In this document: piece by piece, positions 1 to 7,327 of the stretch
Layout: each line of letters opens with the position of its first letter
Numbering within the stretch: position 1 is the first letter of the stretch
Assembly (NCBI GenBank): GCA_046714215.1
Contig: JBKKBM010000052.1
Coordinates: 1 to 16,691, forward strand
Direction: 5' to 3'
Origin: DATLCI01 sp046714215
GTDB lineage: Bacteria > Acidobacteriota > Terriglobia > Terriglobales > Acidobacteriaceae
Length of the DNA: 16,691 nucleotides
Notes under the pieces: model-generated
The model's input: the letters and a program-made list of their open reading frames with translations, nothing else
Told to the model about the DNA's origin: nothing
Database searches by the model: none
Translations under genes and position numbers: made by a program

Positions 1-655
1 TGGGTTGCAGCGGCTGGTAACTCAAATACTTTTCCAGCGGGATCTCGAAATAAAACAGCTCATTGCCATTACTGTCCGCCAGGCCGGTGATCACCAGCTG
101 CGCGCCCGCCATCGCATTGGGGATGCCTTGCACGTTGAAGAACAGGAAGCCCGACCGGGTGGCCTTCGGCTCCACCGCGCGTGCCATGAACTGCGCGCCT
201 TCTATTTCGGACTCCGCCTCTTTGCTCACCTGCCGCTTCGATTTACGCGGTAACGGGATAGGCAGCGGGACCGGCACGTTGCGGTCCTCCTTCTTGTGCG
301 CGATGCGGCGGTAGATGTCTTCGTTGCTGAACGGCGAGATCTTCGTGCGATTGCGCGTGACCAGCAGCACCTTCATGTCCGCCAGCGAGATGGCGTGGTC
401 GTTATCGTTGCTCAGGATGAGCAGCACCGGCAGCAGCCCCTCGGGCCGGTAGTCGATGCTGAAAACGCCCGCCGTCTTATCCGCCGTGTCGTAGGGATCC
501 ACCGCGATAGCGAGCTTTTCCATCTCATGCGACTCATGCGCCGGATAAGTTTTGGCATGGAACGCCCGGGGCATTGTGAACACGGGGTCTTTGGCCAGCA
601 CCGGCGTCGCCACCAGCCACAGGCACAACCCCCCCAGAAATACCCTTCTCATCAT
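1..655 (-). CDS. Secreted protein of unknown function, 3' end cut off by the window
   Basis: This minus-strand frame is open from an ATG at 655 to the left edge, giving 218 codons without a stop, so it is a partial gene. The protein begins MMRRVFLGGLCLWLVATPVLA followed by KDPVF: a basic start, a hydrophobic core and an A-x-A-like cleavage site near residue 22, a classical Sec signal peptide. The mature part is mixed alpha/beta-like, with a proline- and lysine-rich patch near residues 128-143 (VPVPLPIPLPRKSKR). It has no cysteine pairs, no metal motif and no further membrane segment in view. AGGTG lies immediately before two tandem ATG codons, so the second ATG (652) or the in-frame GTG at 658 could be the true start. 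I do not recognise the family. It is divergent from waaA, so an envelope role is possible but only by position. The frame looks coding because codon use resembles its neighbours and the signal peptide is clean. Confidence 0.8.
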   Translation of the reverse strand, partial: MMRRVFLGGLCLWLVATPVLAKDPVFTMPRAFHAKTYPAHESHEMEKLAIAVDPYDTADKTAGVFSIDYRPEGLLPVLLILSNDNDHAISLADMKVLLVTRNRTKISPFSNEDIYRRIAHKKEDRNVPVPLPIPLPRKSKRQVSKEAESEIEGAQFMARAVEPKATRSGFLFFNVQGIPNAMAGAQLVITGLADSNGNELFYFEIPLEKYLSYQPLQP

Positions 656-728
656 CACCTGAATAACACCCGCTCCGCGCGCTTTAGTTGCTAGTTGCTT
701 AGATGCCTGCATTTAGAATGGCGAGTCC
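656..728. promoter_or_regulatory. Divergent promoter region between the secreted protein and waaA
   Basis: This 73-base gap separates two divergent starts and must hold promoters for both. On the plus strand TAGAAT (714-719) resembles a -10 box only 9 bases before the waaA ATG, which would make that transcript almost leaderless. The TTGCTA (688-693) and TTGCTT (695-700) hexamers are at poor distances (20 and 13 bases), so the call is weak. A heptamer TAGTTGC occurs twice in tandem at 685-698. The whole stretch is more AT-rich than its surroundings. Confidence 0.35.
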
Positions 729-2057
729 ATGCACCTTGGCTACAGCATAGCACTGGGTCTTGCGCTCGCGGTCACGCTGCCGTTCTGGCTGCTGGGCATG
801 CTGCGCCATGGAAAATACCGGGCTGGCCTGGGAGCGCGACTCGGCCAGGTACCCGCATCGCTTTGCCCTACCGGAAAAACGGAACGTTGCATCTGGGTCC
901 ACGCCGTCTCCGTGGGTGAGGTGCTGGCAGTCAGCCCCTTGGTGGAACGGCTCAAACGAAAGTTTGAGGGAACGCGCATCGCTATCTCCACCACCACCAT
1001 GACGGGCCATGCGCTCGCCCGGAAAAAATTCGGTGAAGCGGACGTCTTCTATTTCCCATTGGACTTCGCTTTTGCCCTGCGCCCATATTTCGCTCACCTG
1101 CGGCCCACGATGGTCGTGGTGGCGGAGACGGAATTCTGGCCGAACTTCCTCCGAATGGCGCAGGAACATCCCACCCGCGTCGCGGTAGTCAATGCCCGCA
1201 TCTCTGACCGGTCGTTTCCTCGATACAAAATGGTGCGCGGTCTCCTACGCCACGTCTTGCGGAATGTAGATCTCTTCCTCGCCCAGAGCGATCTCGACCG
1301 CGAACGTCTGCTAGCCATCGGCGCCGATGCCGCGCGCGTGCAGGTAGGCGGCAATCTGAAGTTCAACTCCGACGTCCCCGCCCAGGACGGCTTCGCCCAA
1401 CGCTTGCGTGCGGCCCTTCCCGCGCGCGCGAAAGTTCTCGTTTGCGGCAGCTCGGTGGAGGGCGAAGAGGAGTTGTTGCTCGATGCGTTTCAGGCCCTGG
1501 TCGCGAATACAAAAACAGCCCAGAGTAAGGAACTAGTGTTCGTTCTGGCCCCCCGGCATCCGGAACGCTTTGACCAGGTTGCGGAACTGTTGACGCAGCG
1601 GGGCGTGGAGTTTTCGCGCAGATCAACCTGGGGCGGAAATACATTGTCCGGAAGCGTCTTCCTGCTGGATTCCATCGGCGAGTTGGCGAACGTGTACAGC
1701 ATCGCGGACCTTGCGTTCGTCGGCGGCAGTCTGGTGCCGCGCGGGGGCCACAACATCCTTGAGCCCGCACAATTCGGCGTGCCCACGCTGGTGGGACCGC
1801 ACACGGAGAACTTTCGCGACATCCTCGCCATATTTGAACGCGCCCACGCGGTCGAGCGCGTGGATGCCAATTCCCTCCTGCCGCAATTGCGCGCCTGGTT
1901 GGCCGACCCAACCTCAGCAAAAACCATGGGGGCGCGGGCGCTAGAGGTCTACCGCTCGCAGGCGGGCGCAGTGGAGCGGACTCTGGCGGCACTCGAAGTG
2001 GTGATGTGGATGCCGGAGACCATGCGCAAAAATTATCAGCAGCCGGTGGGCCGATGA
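729..2057 (+). CDS. waaA: 3-deoxy-D-manno-octulosonic acid (Kdo) transferase
   Basis: WaaA (KdtA, glycosyltransferase family 30) transfers Kdo from CMP-Kdo to the lipid A precursor at the inner face of the cytoplasmic membrane. The 442-residue protein is close to the usual length (E. coli about 425). Residues 4-24 form the single N-terminal membrane anchor. The acceptor-side domain carries HAVSVGE at 58-64, whose glutamate (E64) is the expected catalytic base, then ETEFWPN at 133-139 and NARISDRSFPRY near 155-166. The C-terminal domain carries the CMP-Kdo-binding signature GGSLVPRGGHNILEP with VGPHTENF after it, near residues 331-361. Whether it adds one or more Kdo residues cannot be read from the sequence. 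It opens the LPS operon, and its stop overlaps the lpxK start by 4 bases. There is no strong ribosome site, only GGCGAG 3 bases before the ATG. Confidence 0.95.
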   Translation: MHLGYSIALGLALAVTLPFWLLGMLRHGKYRAGLGARLGQVPASLCPTGKTERCIWVHAVSVGEVLAVSPLVERLKRKFEGTRIAISTTTMTGHALARKKFGEADVFYFPLDFAFALRPYFAHLRPTMVVVAETEFWPNFLRMAQEHPTRVAVVNARISDRSFPRYKMVRGLLRHVLRNVDLFLAQSDLDRERLLAIGADAARVQVGGNLKFNSDVPAQDGFAQRLRAALPARAKVLVCGSSVEGEEELLLDAFQALVANTKTAQSKELVFVLAPRHPERFDQVAELLTQRGVEFSRRSTWGGNTLSGSVFLLDSIGELANVYSIADLAFVGGSLVPRGGHNILEPAQFGVPTLVGPHTENFRDILAIFERAHAVERVDANSLLPQLRAWLADPTSAKTMGARALEVYRSQAGAVERTLAALEVVMWMPETMRKNYQQPVGR

Positions 2058-3043
2058 ATCCGCTCTCCGCAACCTTCGGCGCCATAGTGAAGACGCGCAA
2101 CGCGCTCTACGACCGCGGTGTCTTTCCCGTGGAGCGCTTGCAATGGCCGGTCATCAGCGTTGGCAATCTCTCGGTGGGCGGCAGCGGCAAGACGCCCTTC
2201 ACCATCCTGCTGGGCGAACAATTACAAGCCCGCCAGATCGCCTTTGACATTCTGTCTCGCGGTTACAAACGCCAAAGTGCGGGCGTGAAGCTGGTCGAGA
2301 CGAATGGCACTGCCGCGGAGTTTGGCGATGAGCCCCTGCTTCTGGCGGAGAAGCTGCGCGTGCCCGTCATCGTGGGCGAGGACCGCGTCGCCGCTGGCCG
2401 CTTCGCGGAAAAAACCTTTGCCGAAGCCGGCCTGCGCCCCGCGCACGGCGATGCCTGGTTCCACGTGCTCGACGACGGCTTTCAGCACCGCCGCCTGGCG
2501 CGAGCCCTCGATATCGTTCTCGTGAATCCAGAAGACCTCGACGATCGCCTAATGCCTATGGGACGTCTGCGCGAACCACTCACCGCGCTCGCCCGTGCTG
2601 ACGTGATCGTCATTCCGGAAAATATGCCTGCGGAAAAGCTGCTGCCTTTCGGCAAGCCCATCTGGCAAGTGCGGCGGCGCCTGGAAATCGAACGGGGCCA
2701 AATCCCCGTCCGCTCTATCGTCGTCTGCGGCATCGCCAAACCCGAGCGCTTTCTTGACGACCTGCGCCGGGCGGGCATCCACTCCGCAGCGGAAGTCACT
2801 TTCCCCGACCATCACGCCTACACTTCCTCGAACATCGAGCACCTGCTACGGCTGCGGGAGCAGCACAACTCCGACGGATTCCTCGCTACAGAAAAAGACG
2901 CCATCAACCTGCGCCCGCATCGGGCGCGGCTGGAGCCGCTGGTGACGGTACCCCTGAAGATGGAACTGCTGGACGCGGACGCTGCCATCAACGCGATGCT
3001 CGCCACCATAAACCCGAAATTGGAACCGGCGTCCTTGCATTGA
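2054..3043 (+). CDS. lpxK: Tetraacyldisaccharide 4'-kinase (lipid A 4'-kinase)
   Basis: LpxK phosphorylates the 4' position of the tetraacyldisaccharide 1-phosphate to make lipid IVA, using ATP at the inner membrane. I chose the ATG at 2054, which overlaps the waaA stop as ATGA. It gives 329 residues, matching the family (E. coli 328), whereas the longer frame from 2006 would lie inside waaA and add 16 atypical residues. The P-loop is GNLSVGGSGKTP (37-48), a hallmark of LpxK. DDGFQHRRLAR (140-150) is the second hallmark and holds the proposed catalytic aspartate. FPDHHAYT and TEKDAINL near the C-terminus are also typical. A G-rich GGTGGG lies just before the start. The product is the substrate for WaaA, so the two neighbours catalyse consecutive lipid A/Kdo steps. 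Confidence 0.95.
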   Translation: MNPLSATFGAIVKTRNALYDRGVFPVERLQWPVISVGNLSVGGSGKTPFTILLGEQLQARQIAFDILSRGYKRQSAGVKLVETNGTAAEFGDEPLLLAEKLRVPVIVGEDRVAAGRFAEKTFAEAGLRPAHGDAWFHVLDDGFQHRRLARALDIVLVNPEDLDDRLMPMGRLREPLTALARADVIVIPENMPAEKLLPFGKPIWQVRRRLEIERGQIPVRSIVVCGIAKPERFLDDLRRAGIHSAAEVTFPDHHAYTSSNIEHLLRLREQHNSDGFLATEKDAINLRPHRARLEPLVTVPLKMELLDADAAINAMLATINPKLEPASLH

Positions 3044-3078
3044 TGCACTCAGGCTGAGAGAATCCTCCTTCGCCCAAA

Positions 3079-4089
3079 ATGACCCGCCATCACAAGCACG
3101 AACGCCTCTTGAAGATTGTGGACTCGTTCTCTCGCGTGACCGTCGCGGTGTTGGGAGACCTGGTGGCCGACGAATTCGTCTTTGGCGAGATCGCCCGTGT
3201 CTCCCGCGAGGCGCCGGTCCTCATCCTGAAGCATCGCGACCGCACCATCGTGCCGGGCGGCGGCGCCAATGCCATCTACAATCTGGCGGCCCTGGGCGTC
3301 AACGTGCTCCCCATCGGCGTCGTCGGAGAAGATGATCCCGGCCGCGCCCTGCTCAAAGCGTTTCGGCAAAAACATATTCCCGTAAGCGGCATCGTGAAGG
3401 TGAAGAACTATCCCACGGTCACCAAGACGCGCATCCTCGCCGGCCAGGCCCACTCTTCGCGCCAACAGGTAGTTCGCATCGACCGCGAGCCCGACCGCGA
3501 ACTCGATGCAAAGACTTTGCGCAGCCTGCAAGTGGCGGCGCGGCAATACGCGCGCGCGGCTGATGGCCTGCTCATTTCTGATTACGGATATGGCGCCGCC
3601 TCACCCGCCATGCTTGAAGTCCTGCGCTCCCGCAACGACCTGAGCGGCATCACCATCACGCTCGACTCCCGCTATCGCATGTTGGAATTTCCCGGCGTCA
3701 CCGCCGCCACCCCCAACGAGCCTGAAGTCGAAGCCGCCCTGGGCATCAAGATCGGCGATGACACCGCCCAGCTGCACGCCGCGGGCAAGGCGCTGATGCA
3801 AAAGATGAAGCTGGAATCGCTGCTCATCACCCGCGGCAAAGATGGCATGGTCTCCTTCGCGCGCGGGCGCCAACCCGTTGAGATCCCCATCCACGGCACG
3901 GATCAGGTGGCGGACGTAACCGGCGCCGGCGATACCGTCATTGCGACCTTCACCGCCGCACTGGCTACCGGAGCCGATGCCGAAGACGCTGCCCGTCTGG
4001 CGAATTATGCGGGCGGCATCGTGGTGATGAAGCGCGGCACCGCCACCGCGTCGGCCGCAGAGCTGCGCACCGCGCTGGAGCACGCCTAG
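3079..4089 (+). CDS. rfaE1: D-glycero-beta-D-manno-heptose-7-phosphate kinase
   Basis: This PfkB-family sugar kinase (also called hldA) phosphorylates heptose 7-phosphate at C1 to give heptose 1,7-bisphosphate, a cytosolic step of ADP-heptose synthesis. The 336 residues match the kinase half of the E. coli HldE fusion. Visible features are VLGDLVADEF (24-33), PGGGANAIYNLAALG (59-73) and the PfkB ATP/catalytic signature DVTGAGD (279-285), where D285 is the expected base. Compared with HldE as I recall it, the substrate-lid segment LAGQAHSSRQQVVRIDRE carries about five extra residues. The start lies 35 bases after lpxK with no strong ribosome site, but the N-terminus aligns well with the family. 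The adenylyltransferase is a separate gene starting at the very next base after the stop. gmhA, gmhB and hldD are not in the window. Confidence 0.92.
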   Translation: MTRHHKHERLLKIVDSFSRVTVAVLGDLVADEFVFGEIARVSREAPVLILKHRDRTIVPGGGANAIYNLAALGVNVLPIGVVGEDDPGRALLKAFRQKHIPVSGIVKVKNYPTVTKTRILAGQAHSSRQQVVRIDREPDRELDAKTLRSLQVAARQYARAADGLLISDYGYGAASPAMLEVLRSRNDLSGITITLDSRYRMLEFPGVTAATPNEPEVEAALGIKIGDDTAQLHAAGKALMQKMKLESLLITRGKDGMVSFARGRQPVEIPIHGTDQVADVTGAGDTVIATFTAALATGADAEDAARLANYAGGIVVMKRGTATASAAELRTALEHA

Positions 4090-4569
4090 ATGACGCCCCA
4101 GGCCAAGCTCGTTGACCGTCGCCGTCTCGGTGAACTTGTCCGCCAGTGGCGCGCCGCGGGTGAAAAAGTCGTCCTCACTAATGGCTGCTTCGATGTGCTG
4201 CACGTCGGACACATCCGTTATCTTCACGGCGCAAAGCAGTTGGCCCCGCGGGTGATCGTCGCCGTCAATGCGGATGCGACGGTGCGTAAGCTGAAAGGCG
4301 AAGGGCGTCCGCGGATTTCTGAGAACGAGCGTGCGGAAATCCTCGCCGCTCTCGCTGCGGTGGACGCCGTCGTCATCTTCCCGGAGTCGGACGTGCGCGC
4401 GCTCATCCGCGAACTTCAGCCAGACATCCACGCCAAGGGCACGGACTACACCGAGCAGAGCGTCCCCGAGCGTGACGAGGTGCTGGCCTACGGCGGGCGG
4501 GTGGCCATTGTGGGCGACCCTAAAGACCATTCTTCGACGGAACTGCTGCGTAAATGGAAAGAATCCTGA
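4090..4569 (+). CDS. rfaE2: D-glycero-beta-D-manno-heptose 1-phosphate adenylyltransferase
   Basis: This enzyme (also called hldC) joins heptose 1-phosphate to AMP from ATP, giving ADP-D,D-heptose. The 159-residue protein is a single cytidylyltransferase-like nucleotidyltransferase domain. Its signature GCFDVLHVGHIRYL (32-45) contains the HxGH nucleotide-binding motif (38-41). The ISENERAEILAAL segment near residues 77-89, the KGTDYT motif and the ending DPKDHSSTELLRK also fit RfaE domain II. The ATG follows the rfaE1 stop with no spacer, so translation is probably coupled. E. coli fuses these two activities in HldE; here they are adjacent single-domain genes. The last 16 bases overlap the next gene. 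Confidence 0.93.
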   Translation: MTPQAKLVDRRRLGELVRQWRAAGEKVVLTNGCFDVLHVGHIRYLHGAKQLAPRVIVAVNADATVRKLKGEGRPRISENERAEILAALAAVDAVVIFPESDVRALIRELQPDIHAKGTDYTEQSVPERDEVLAYGGRVAIVGDPKDHSSTELLRKWKES

Positions 4570-5624
4570 TCGTGCGCATGGGCGCCATGGGTGACATCAT
4601 CCATGGACTGCCCGCCGTCGCTCTGCTGCGCCAGCGCTTTCCCGACGCGCAGATCGGCTGGGTCATCGAACGCCGCTGGATTGACCTGCTCCGCGCCCAG
4701 GGCGTAGCGCCCGAGGCGCCTCTTTCCCCGGAAAAGCCCCTGGTGAATGACATTTTTGTGGTCGACACCAAGAGTTGGCGCAAAGCGTTATTCGCTGCGA
4801 ACACGCGCCACCAACTGCGCGATGTGGTCAGCGACATCCGCAGTCAAGAATTTCAAGTGACCATCGATCTGCAAGGTTCGCTGAAATCCGCGCTGGCGGC
4901 AAAGGCGAGTCACGCCGATCGCATCCTGGGGCCGGCTAAGCCCCGCGAGTTTCCCGCGCAATGGTTCTACACGGAAAAGGTGCCGACCCATCAGCCGCAC
5001 GTCGTGGAACAGTACGCGGAGTTAGTCGCGCCGTTGTTGGCGGGACCACCTTCCTCGCCCCAGGCCAACGCCAAACTGATACCCATGGACCGCGCCTCTG
5101 AGCATTGGCGCGAGCAAGAGTTGCGCGAACGGAAATTGTCCGGATGGCGCTATGCCGTGTTATCTCCCGGCGCCGGCTGGAAGGCGAAGGAATGGCCGGC
5201 ACAACGCTATGGCGAACTGGCACGCCACCTGGCCAAGGACGGCATCCGCAGCCTGGTGAACGTAGGTCCCAGCGAAAGCGCGCTGGCGGAGGCGGTGACG
5301 GAAAGCAGCGGCGGACACGCCCAGCCCATCCGCTGCAACATCGCCCAATTGATCGCGCTGTTGCGGCAAGCGACACTCTTCGTTGGCGGCGACACCGGAC
5401 CCATGCACTTGGCGAATCTGCTGGGCATTCCCGTGGTCGCGCTCTTCGGACCCACCGACCCGGCGCGCAACGGACCGCACTTTCAACCGAGTGCCATGCT
5501 CCGCGACCCGGCCAGCACCACCAGCTATTCCCATTCGCGCGCTGGTGATGCGGGCTTGCGCCAGATCACCGTTGAGCAGGTGTTGACCGCCGCGCGCAGC
5601 ATCTTAGTGGCGGTGAAGTCATGA
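4554..5624 (+). CDS. waaC: GT9-family heptosyltransferase, probably heptosyltransferase I
   Basis: The protein belongs to glycosyltransferase family 9, which transfers heptose from ADP-heptose to the growing LPS core on the cytoplasmic side of the inner membrane. The 356-residue sequence starts ILIVRMGAMGDIIHGLPA, the family's N-terminal acceptor-domain signature. SPGAGWKAKEWPAQRY near residue 204 and GGDTGPMHLANLLGIPVVA followed by LFGPTDPARNGPH (about 277-309) form the ADP-heptose-binding region. Position directly after ADP-heptose synthesis and near waaA favours heptosyltransferase I, adding the first heptose to Kdo, but a WaaF or WaaQ role cannot be excluded from motifs. The start overlaps rfaE2 by 16 bases and the stop overlaps the next gene as ATGA. 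It is somewhat longer than E. coli WaaC (about 319). Confidence 0.88.
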   Translation: MERILIVRMGAMGDIIHGLPAVALLRQRFPDAQIGWVIERRWIDLLRAQGVAPEAPLSPEKPLVNDIFVVDTKSWRKALFAANTRHQLRDVVSDIRSQEFQVTIDLQGSLKSALAAKASHADRILGPAKPREFPAQWFYTEKVPTHQPHVVEQYAELVAPLLAGPPSSPQANAKLIPMDRASEHWREQELRERKLSGWRYAVLSPGAGWKAKEWPAQRYGELARHLAKDGIRSLVNVGPSESALAEAVTESSGGHAQPIRCNIAQLIALLRQATLFVGGDTGPMHLANLLGIPVVALFGPTDPARNGPHFQPSAMLRDPASTTSYSHSRAGDAGLRQITVEQVLTAARSILVAVKS

Positions 5625-6166
5625 CGTACAGCCGAATCGCGCGTCGTATCCGCGTGCCCCTGGGCTTCGTCACCGCGGTGGTGTTTTTTTGGCTGGCCCG
5701 GCCCACGTGGATGTCAATCGCGCTGGGCTGTGTGGTGGCGCTGCCCGGCTTGTGGCTCCGCGCGATCGCCGCCGGACACGTCCGCAAGAATGCGGAGCTC
5801 ACTACCTCCGGTCCCTATGCCTACACCCGTAATCCTTTGTATCTAGGGTCGATCATCATCGCGCTCGGTTTCGCTGTCGCCGCCTACAATCCCTGGGGCG
5901 GATTGCTGCTCATGGCCATGTTCCTCGCCATCTATCTTCCCGTGATCCGCTCCGAAGAAGAATATCTGCGCAGCACGTTCCCCGGTTTCGACGATTACAC
6001 CCGCAAGGTCCCGCGCTTGCTCCCCCGGTTGACTCCTGCGGTCAATGAGCCCGGCTCGTTCTCGCGTGAACTCTATCGGAAACATCGAGAGTACAATGCT
6101 CTCATCGGGGCCGCGTGCATGATGCTGGCCCTGATGCTGAAACTTTTGTTCATCTCCCGTGGTTGA
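5621..6166 (+). CDS. Isoprenylcysteine carboxyl methyltransferase (ICMT)-like membrane protein
   Basis: The 181-residue protein is a small multi-pass membrane protein of the ICMT/phospholipid methyltransferase superfamily. Hydrophobic segments lie near residues 12-26, 30-50, 76-90 and 92-110. The superfamily signature GPYAYTRNPLYLG (64-76) is followed by EEEYLRSTFPGFDDYTRKV and PRLLPR (112-136), the usual SAM-binding C-terminal half. A further hydrophobic helix lies at about 160-177. Members use S-adenosylmethionine to methylate lipids, small molecules or protein carboxyl groups; the bacterial substrates are mostly unknown. It overlaps waaC by 4 bases (ATGA), so it is translated with the LPS core genes, which suggests an envelope or lipid substrate. 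That role is inference. Confidence 0.85.
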   Translation: MTYSRIARRIRVPLGFVTAVVFFWLARPTWMSIALGCVVALPGLWLRAIAAGHVRKNAELTTSGPYAYTRNPLYLGSIIIALGFAVAAYNPWGGLLLMAMFLAIYLPVIRSEEEYLRSTFPGFDDYTRKVPRLLPRLTPAVNEPGSFSRELYRKHREYNALIGAACMMLALMLKLLFISRG

Positions 6167-6177
6167 GGTAGGGTTTG
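6165..6177 (+). promoter_or_regulatory. Ribosome binding site deciding a TTG start for the DUF3108 gene
   Basis: GAGG at 6165-6168 sits 6 bases before a TTG at 6175. The sequence overlaps the stop of the upstream methyltransferase gene, so termination and re-initiation may be coupled. No ATG or GTG lies at a better position, and starting here gives a proper signal peptide. Confidence 0.6.
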
Positions 6178-6972
6178 CTGAAGAGCAGTGCGCCAAGGCA
6201 CATCGTTTTCTTGTTGGCTTCGGCCCTGGCGCTGGCAGCTCAAACCGCGCCTGCGTCAGCAGCACCCACGCCGGCGCTCACCAAAACCGCCGCAGCCATC
6301 CGGCCTCCCTCGCCAGCCTATCGCTTTCCTGACCGCCAGACGTTCACCTACAGCGTGGAATGGCGCCTCTTCGATGCTGGCATTGCCAGCATCCGGCTCG
6401 AACCCGCAGGCCGCGAGCAGCGCGTGACTGCTACCGCCGACGCCAAGGGCATAGTCGGCCTGCTCTACCACGTGCGTGACCGCTTCGAATCCTTCTTTGA
6501 CCCGCTGACCAATTGCTCCCGCACCATCGAGAAGAAGACCGAAGAAGGCTTTCGCCGCATCGAGACCAACATCCTCTTCGACACCGCCCGCAAGAAAAGC
6601 ATCCTCGCTGAGAAAAACCTCCGTAATAATCAGTCCAAGCGCGTGGAGAATGACATTCCCGGCTGCGTCACGGATGTCACTACCGCCATTTTTTATATCG
6701 CCTCCCAATCCCTCGTTCCCGGTGCGACCGTACTTTTTCCCTTGAACGATGGCGGCAAAACAGTCGACGTGCAGGCCACGGTAGAAGCGCGCGAAGTGGT
6801 AAAAGTTCCCTCCGGGACTTTTACCACGCTGCGTGTTCAGGCTATCGGCACCTCCGCCACTACGAAAAACAAAGGTCGAGTCTGGATCTGGTACTCCGAC
6901 GACGAACGCCACACTCCGGTGCAGATGCGCGCTAAACTTTTCTGGGGCACGCTCACCTTTCGTCTTAAATGA
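6175..6972 (+). CDS. Secreted DUF3108-family protein
   Basis: The 265-residue product has a Sec signal peptide (residues about 1-29: basic MLKSSAPRH, then FLLASALALAA and an ASA-AP cleavage region). The mature part fits DUF3108, a predicted beta-rich periplasmic domain: YSVEWRLFDAGIASIRLEP near the start, VPSGTFTTLRVQ around 212-223, and WIWYSDDERHTPVQMRAK followed by WGTLTFRLK at the end. The GTF..LRV and S-DD-R--PV-M pattern is the recognisable core. The function of the family is not established; an outer-membrane or periplasmic transport role has been supposed because members occur with envelope genes. The start is TTG, supported by GAGG 6 bases upstream. It lies 8 bases after the methyltransferase stop, so it is the tail of the LPS operon. 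The coding sequence contains a very strong hairpin at 6796-6827. Confidence 0.85.
   Translation: MLKSSAPRHIVFLLASALALAAQTAPASAAPTPALTKTAAAIRPPSPAYRFPDRQTFTYSVEWRLFDAGIASIRLEPAGREQRVTATADAKGIVGLLYHVRDRFESFFDPLTNCSRTIEKKTEEGFRRIETNILFDTARKKSILAEKNLRNNQSKRVENDIPGCVTDVTTAIFYIASQSLVPGATVLFPLNDGGKTVDVQATVEAREVVKVPSGTFTTLRVQAIGTSATTKNKGRVWIWYSDDERHTPVQMRAKLFWGTLTFRLK
6796..6827. repeat. Strong 14-bp inverted repeat inside the DUF3108 gene
   Basis: The left arm GTGGTAAAAGTTCCC (6796-6810) and right arm GGGACTTTTACCAC (6814-6827) pair over 14 bases with one bulged T and a three-base loop (TCC). It lies in frame within codons for VVKVPSGTFTT. The T-run is inside the stem rather than after it, so it does not look like an intrinsic terminator. 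It could be an mRNA structure or simply an accident of codon use. Confidence 0.85.
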
Positions 6973-7036
6973 GCCGGAGCTTTCCCCCGGGGCCGCGCAG
7001 GGTGTAGCCTTGTGCATCGAAGGATGTAGTGACCTT

Positions 7037-7321
7037 ATGAGCAACGAAGCGAAAACTCCCAACACTGAACTTGTAGAGATCTTTGATACCCAGGAAGAGT
7101 CGGAGGCGCTCGTGATCCAGGGCCTGCTCGATTCCGCCGGTATCGAGTCGCTGATGACCAGCCTGGACGTGCCCCAGGACGTGATGCCCGGCGTGGGCGG
7201 CGTGGTGTTGCGCGTTCAGCCGGAGGTGGCCGACGAAGCGCGCCGAGTCATCACCGAGTATCAGAACAATCCCGCCACCGACGCCGAAGTGATGGACGAA
7301 CCCGCGCCGGAGAACGGCTAG
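7037..7321 (+). CDS. Small DUF2007-like protein
   Basis: I place the start at the ATG at 7037, giving 94 residues. The same frame is open back to 6833, but that part overlaps the DUF3108 gene and reads as non-native sequence. GAAGGA at 7019-7024 is a plausible though distant ribosome site. The protein reads ELVEIFDTQEESEALVIQG then LLDSAGIESLMTS, then a predicted strand GGVVLRVQPEVADEARRVI, and ends in an acidic tail (DAEVMDEPAPENG). The pattern of one strand, a helix over a short domain and a second strand-helix fits the DUF2007 'putative signal transducing' fold, which often occurs as a small solo protein. It is soluble, with no signal peptide or membrane segment. A regulatory or sensing role is only a family guess. 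It ends 6 bases before the convergent comEC stop. Confidence 0.75.
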   Translation: MSNEAKTPNTELVEIFDTQEESEALVIQGLLDSAGIESLMTSLDVPQDVMPGVGGVVLRVQPEVADEARRVITEYQNNPATDAEVMDEPAPENG

Positions 7322-7327
7322 CACCGC

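Noticed and set aside
3601..4530. 309-codon minus-strand frame opposite rfaE1 and rfaE2
   Set aside because: Spans two well-supported genes on the other strand and its H/D/G-rich sequence resembles no protein family.
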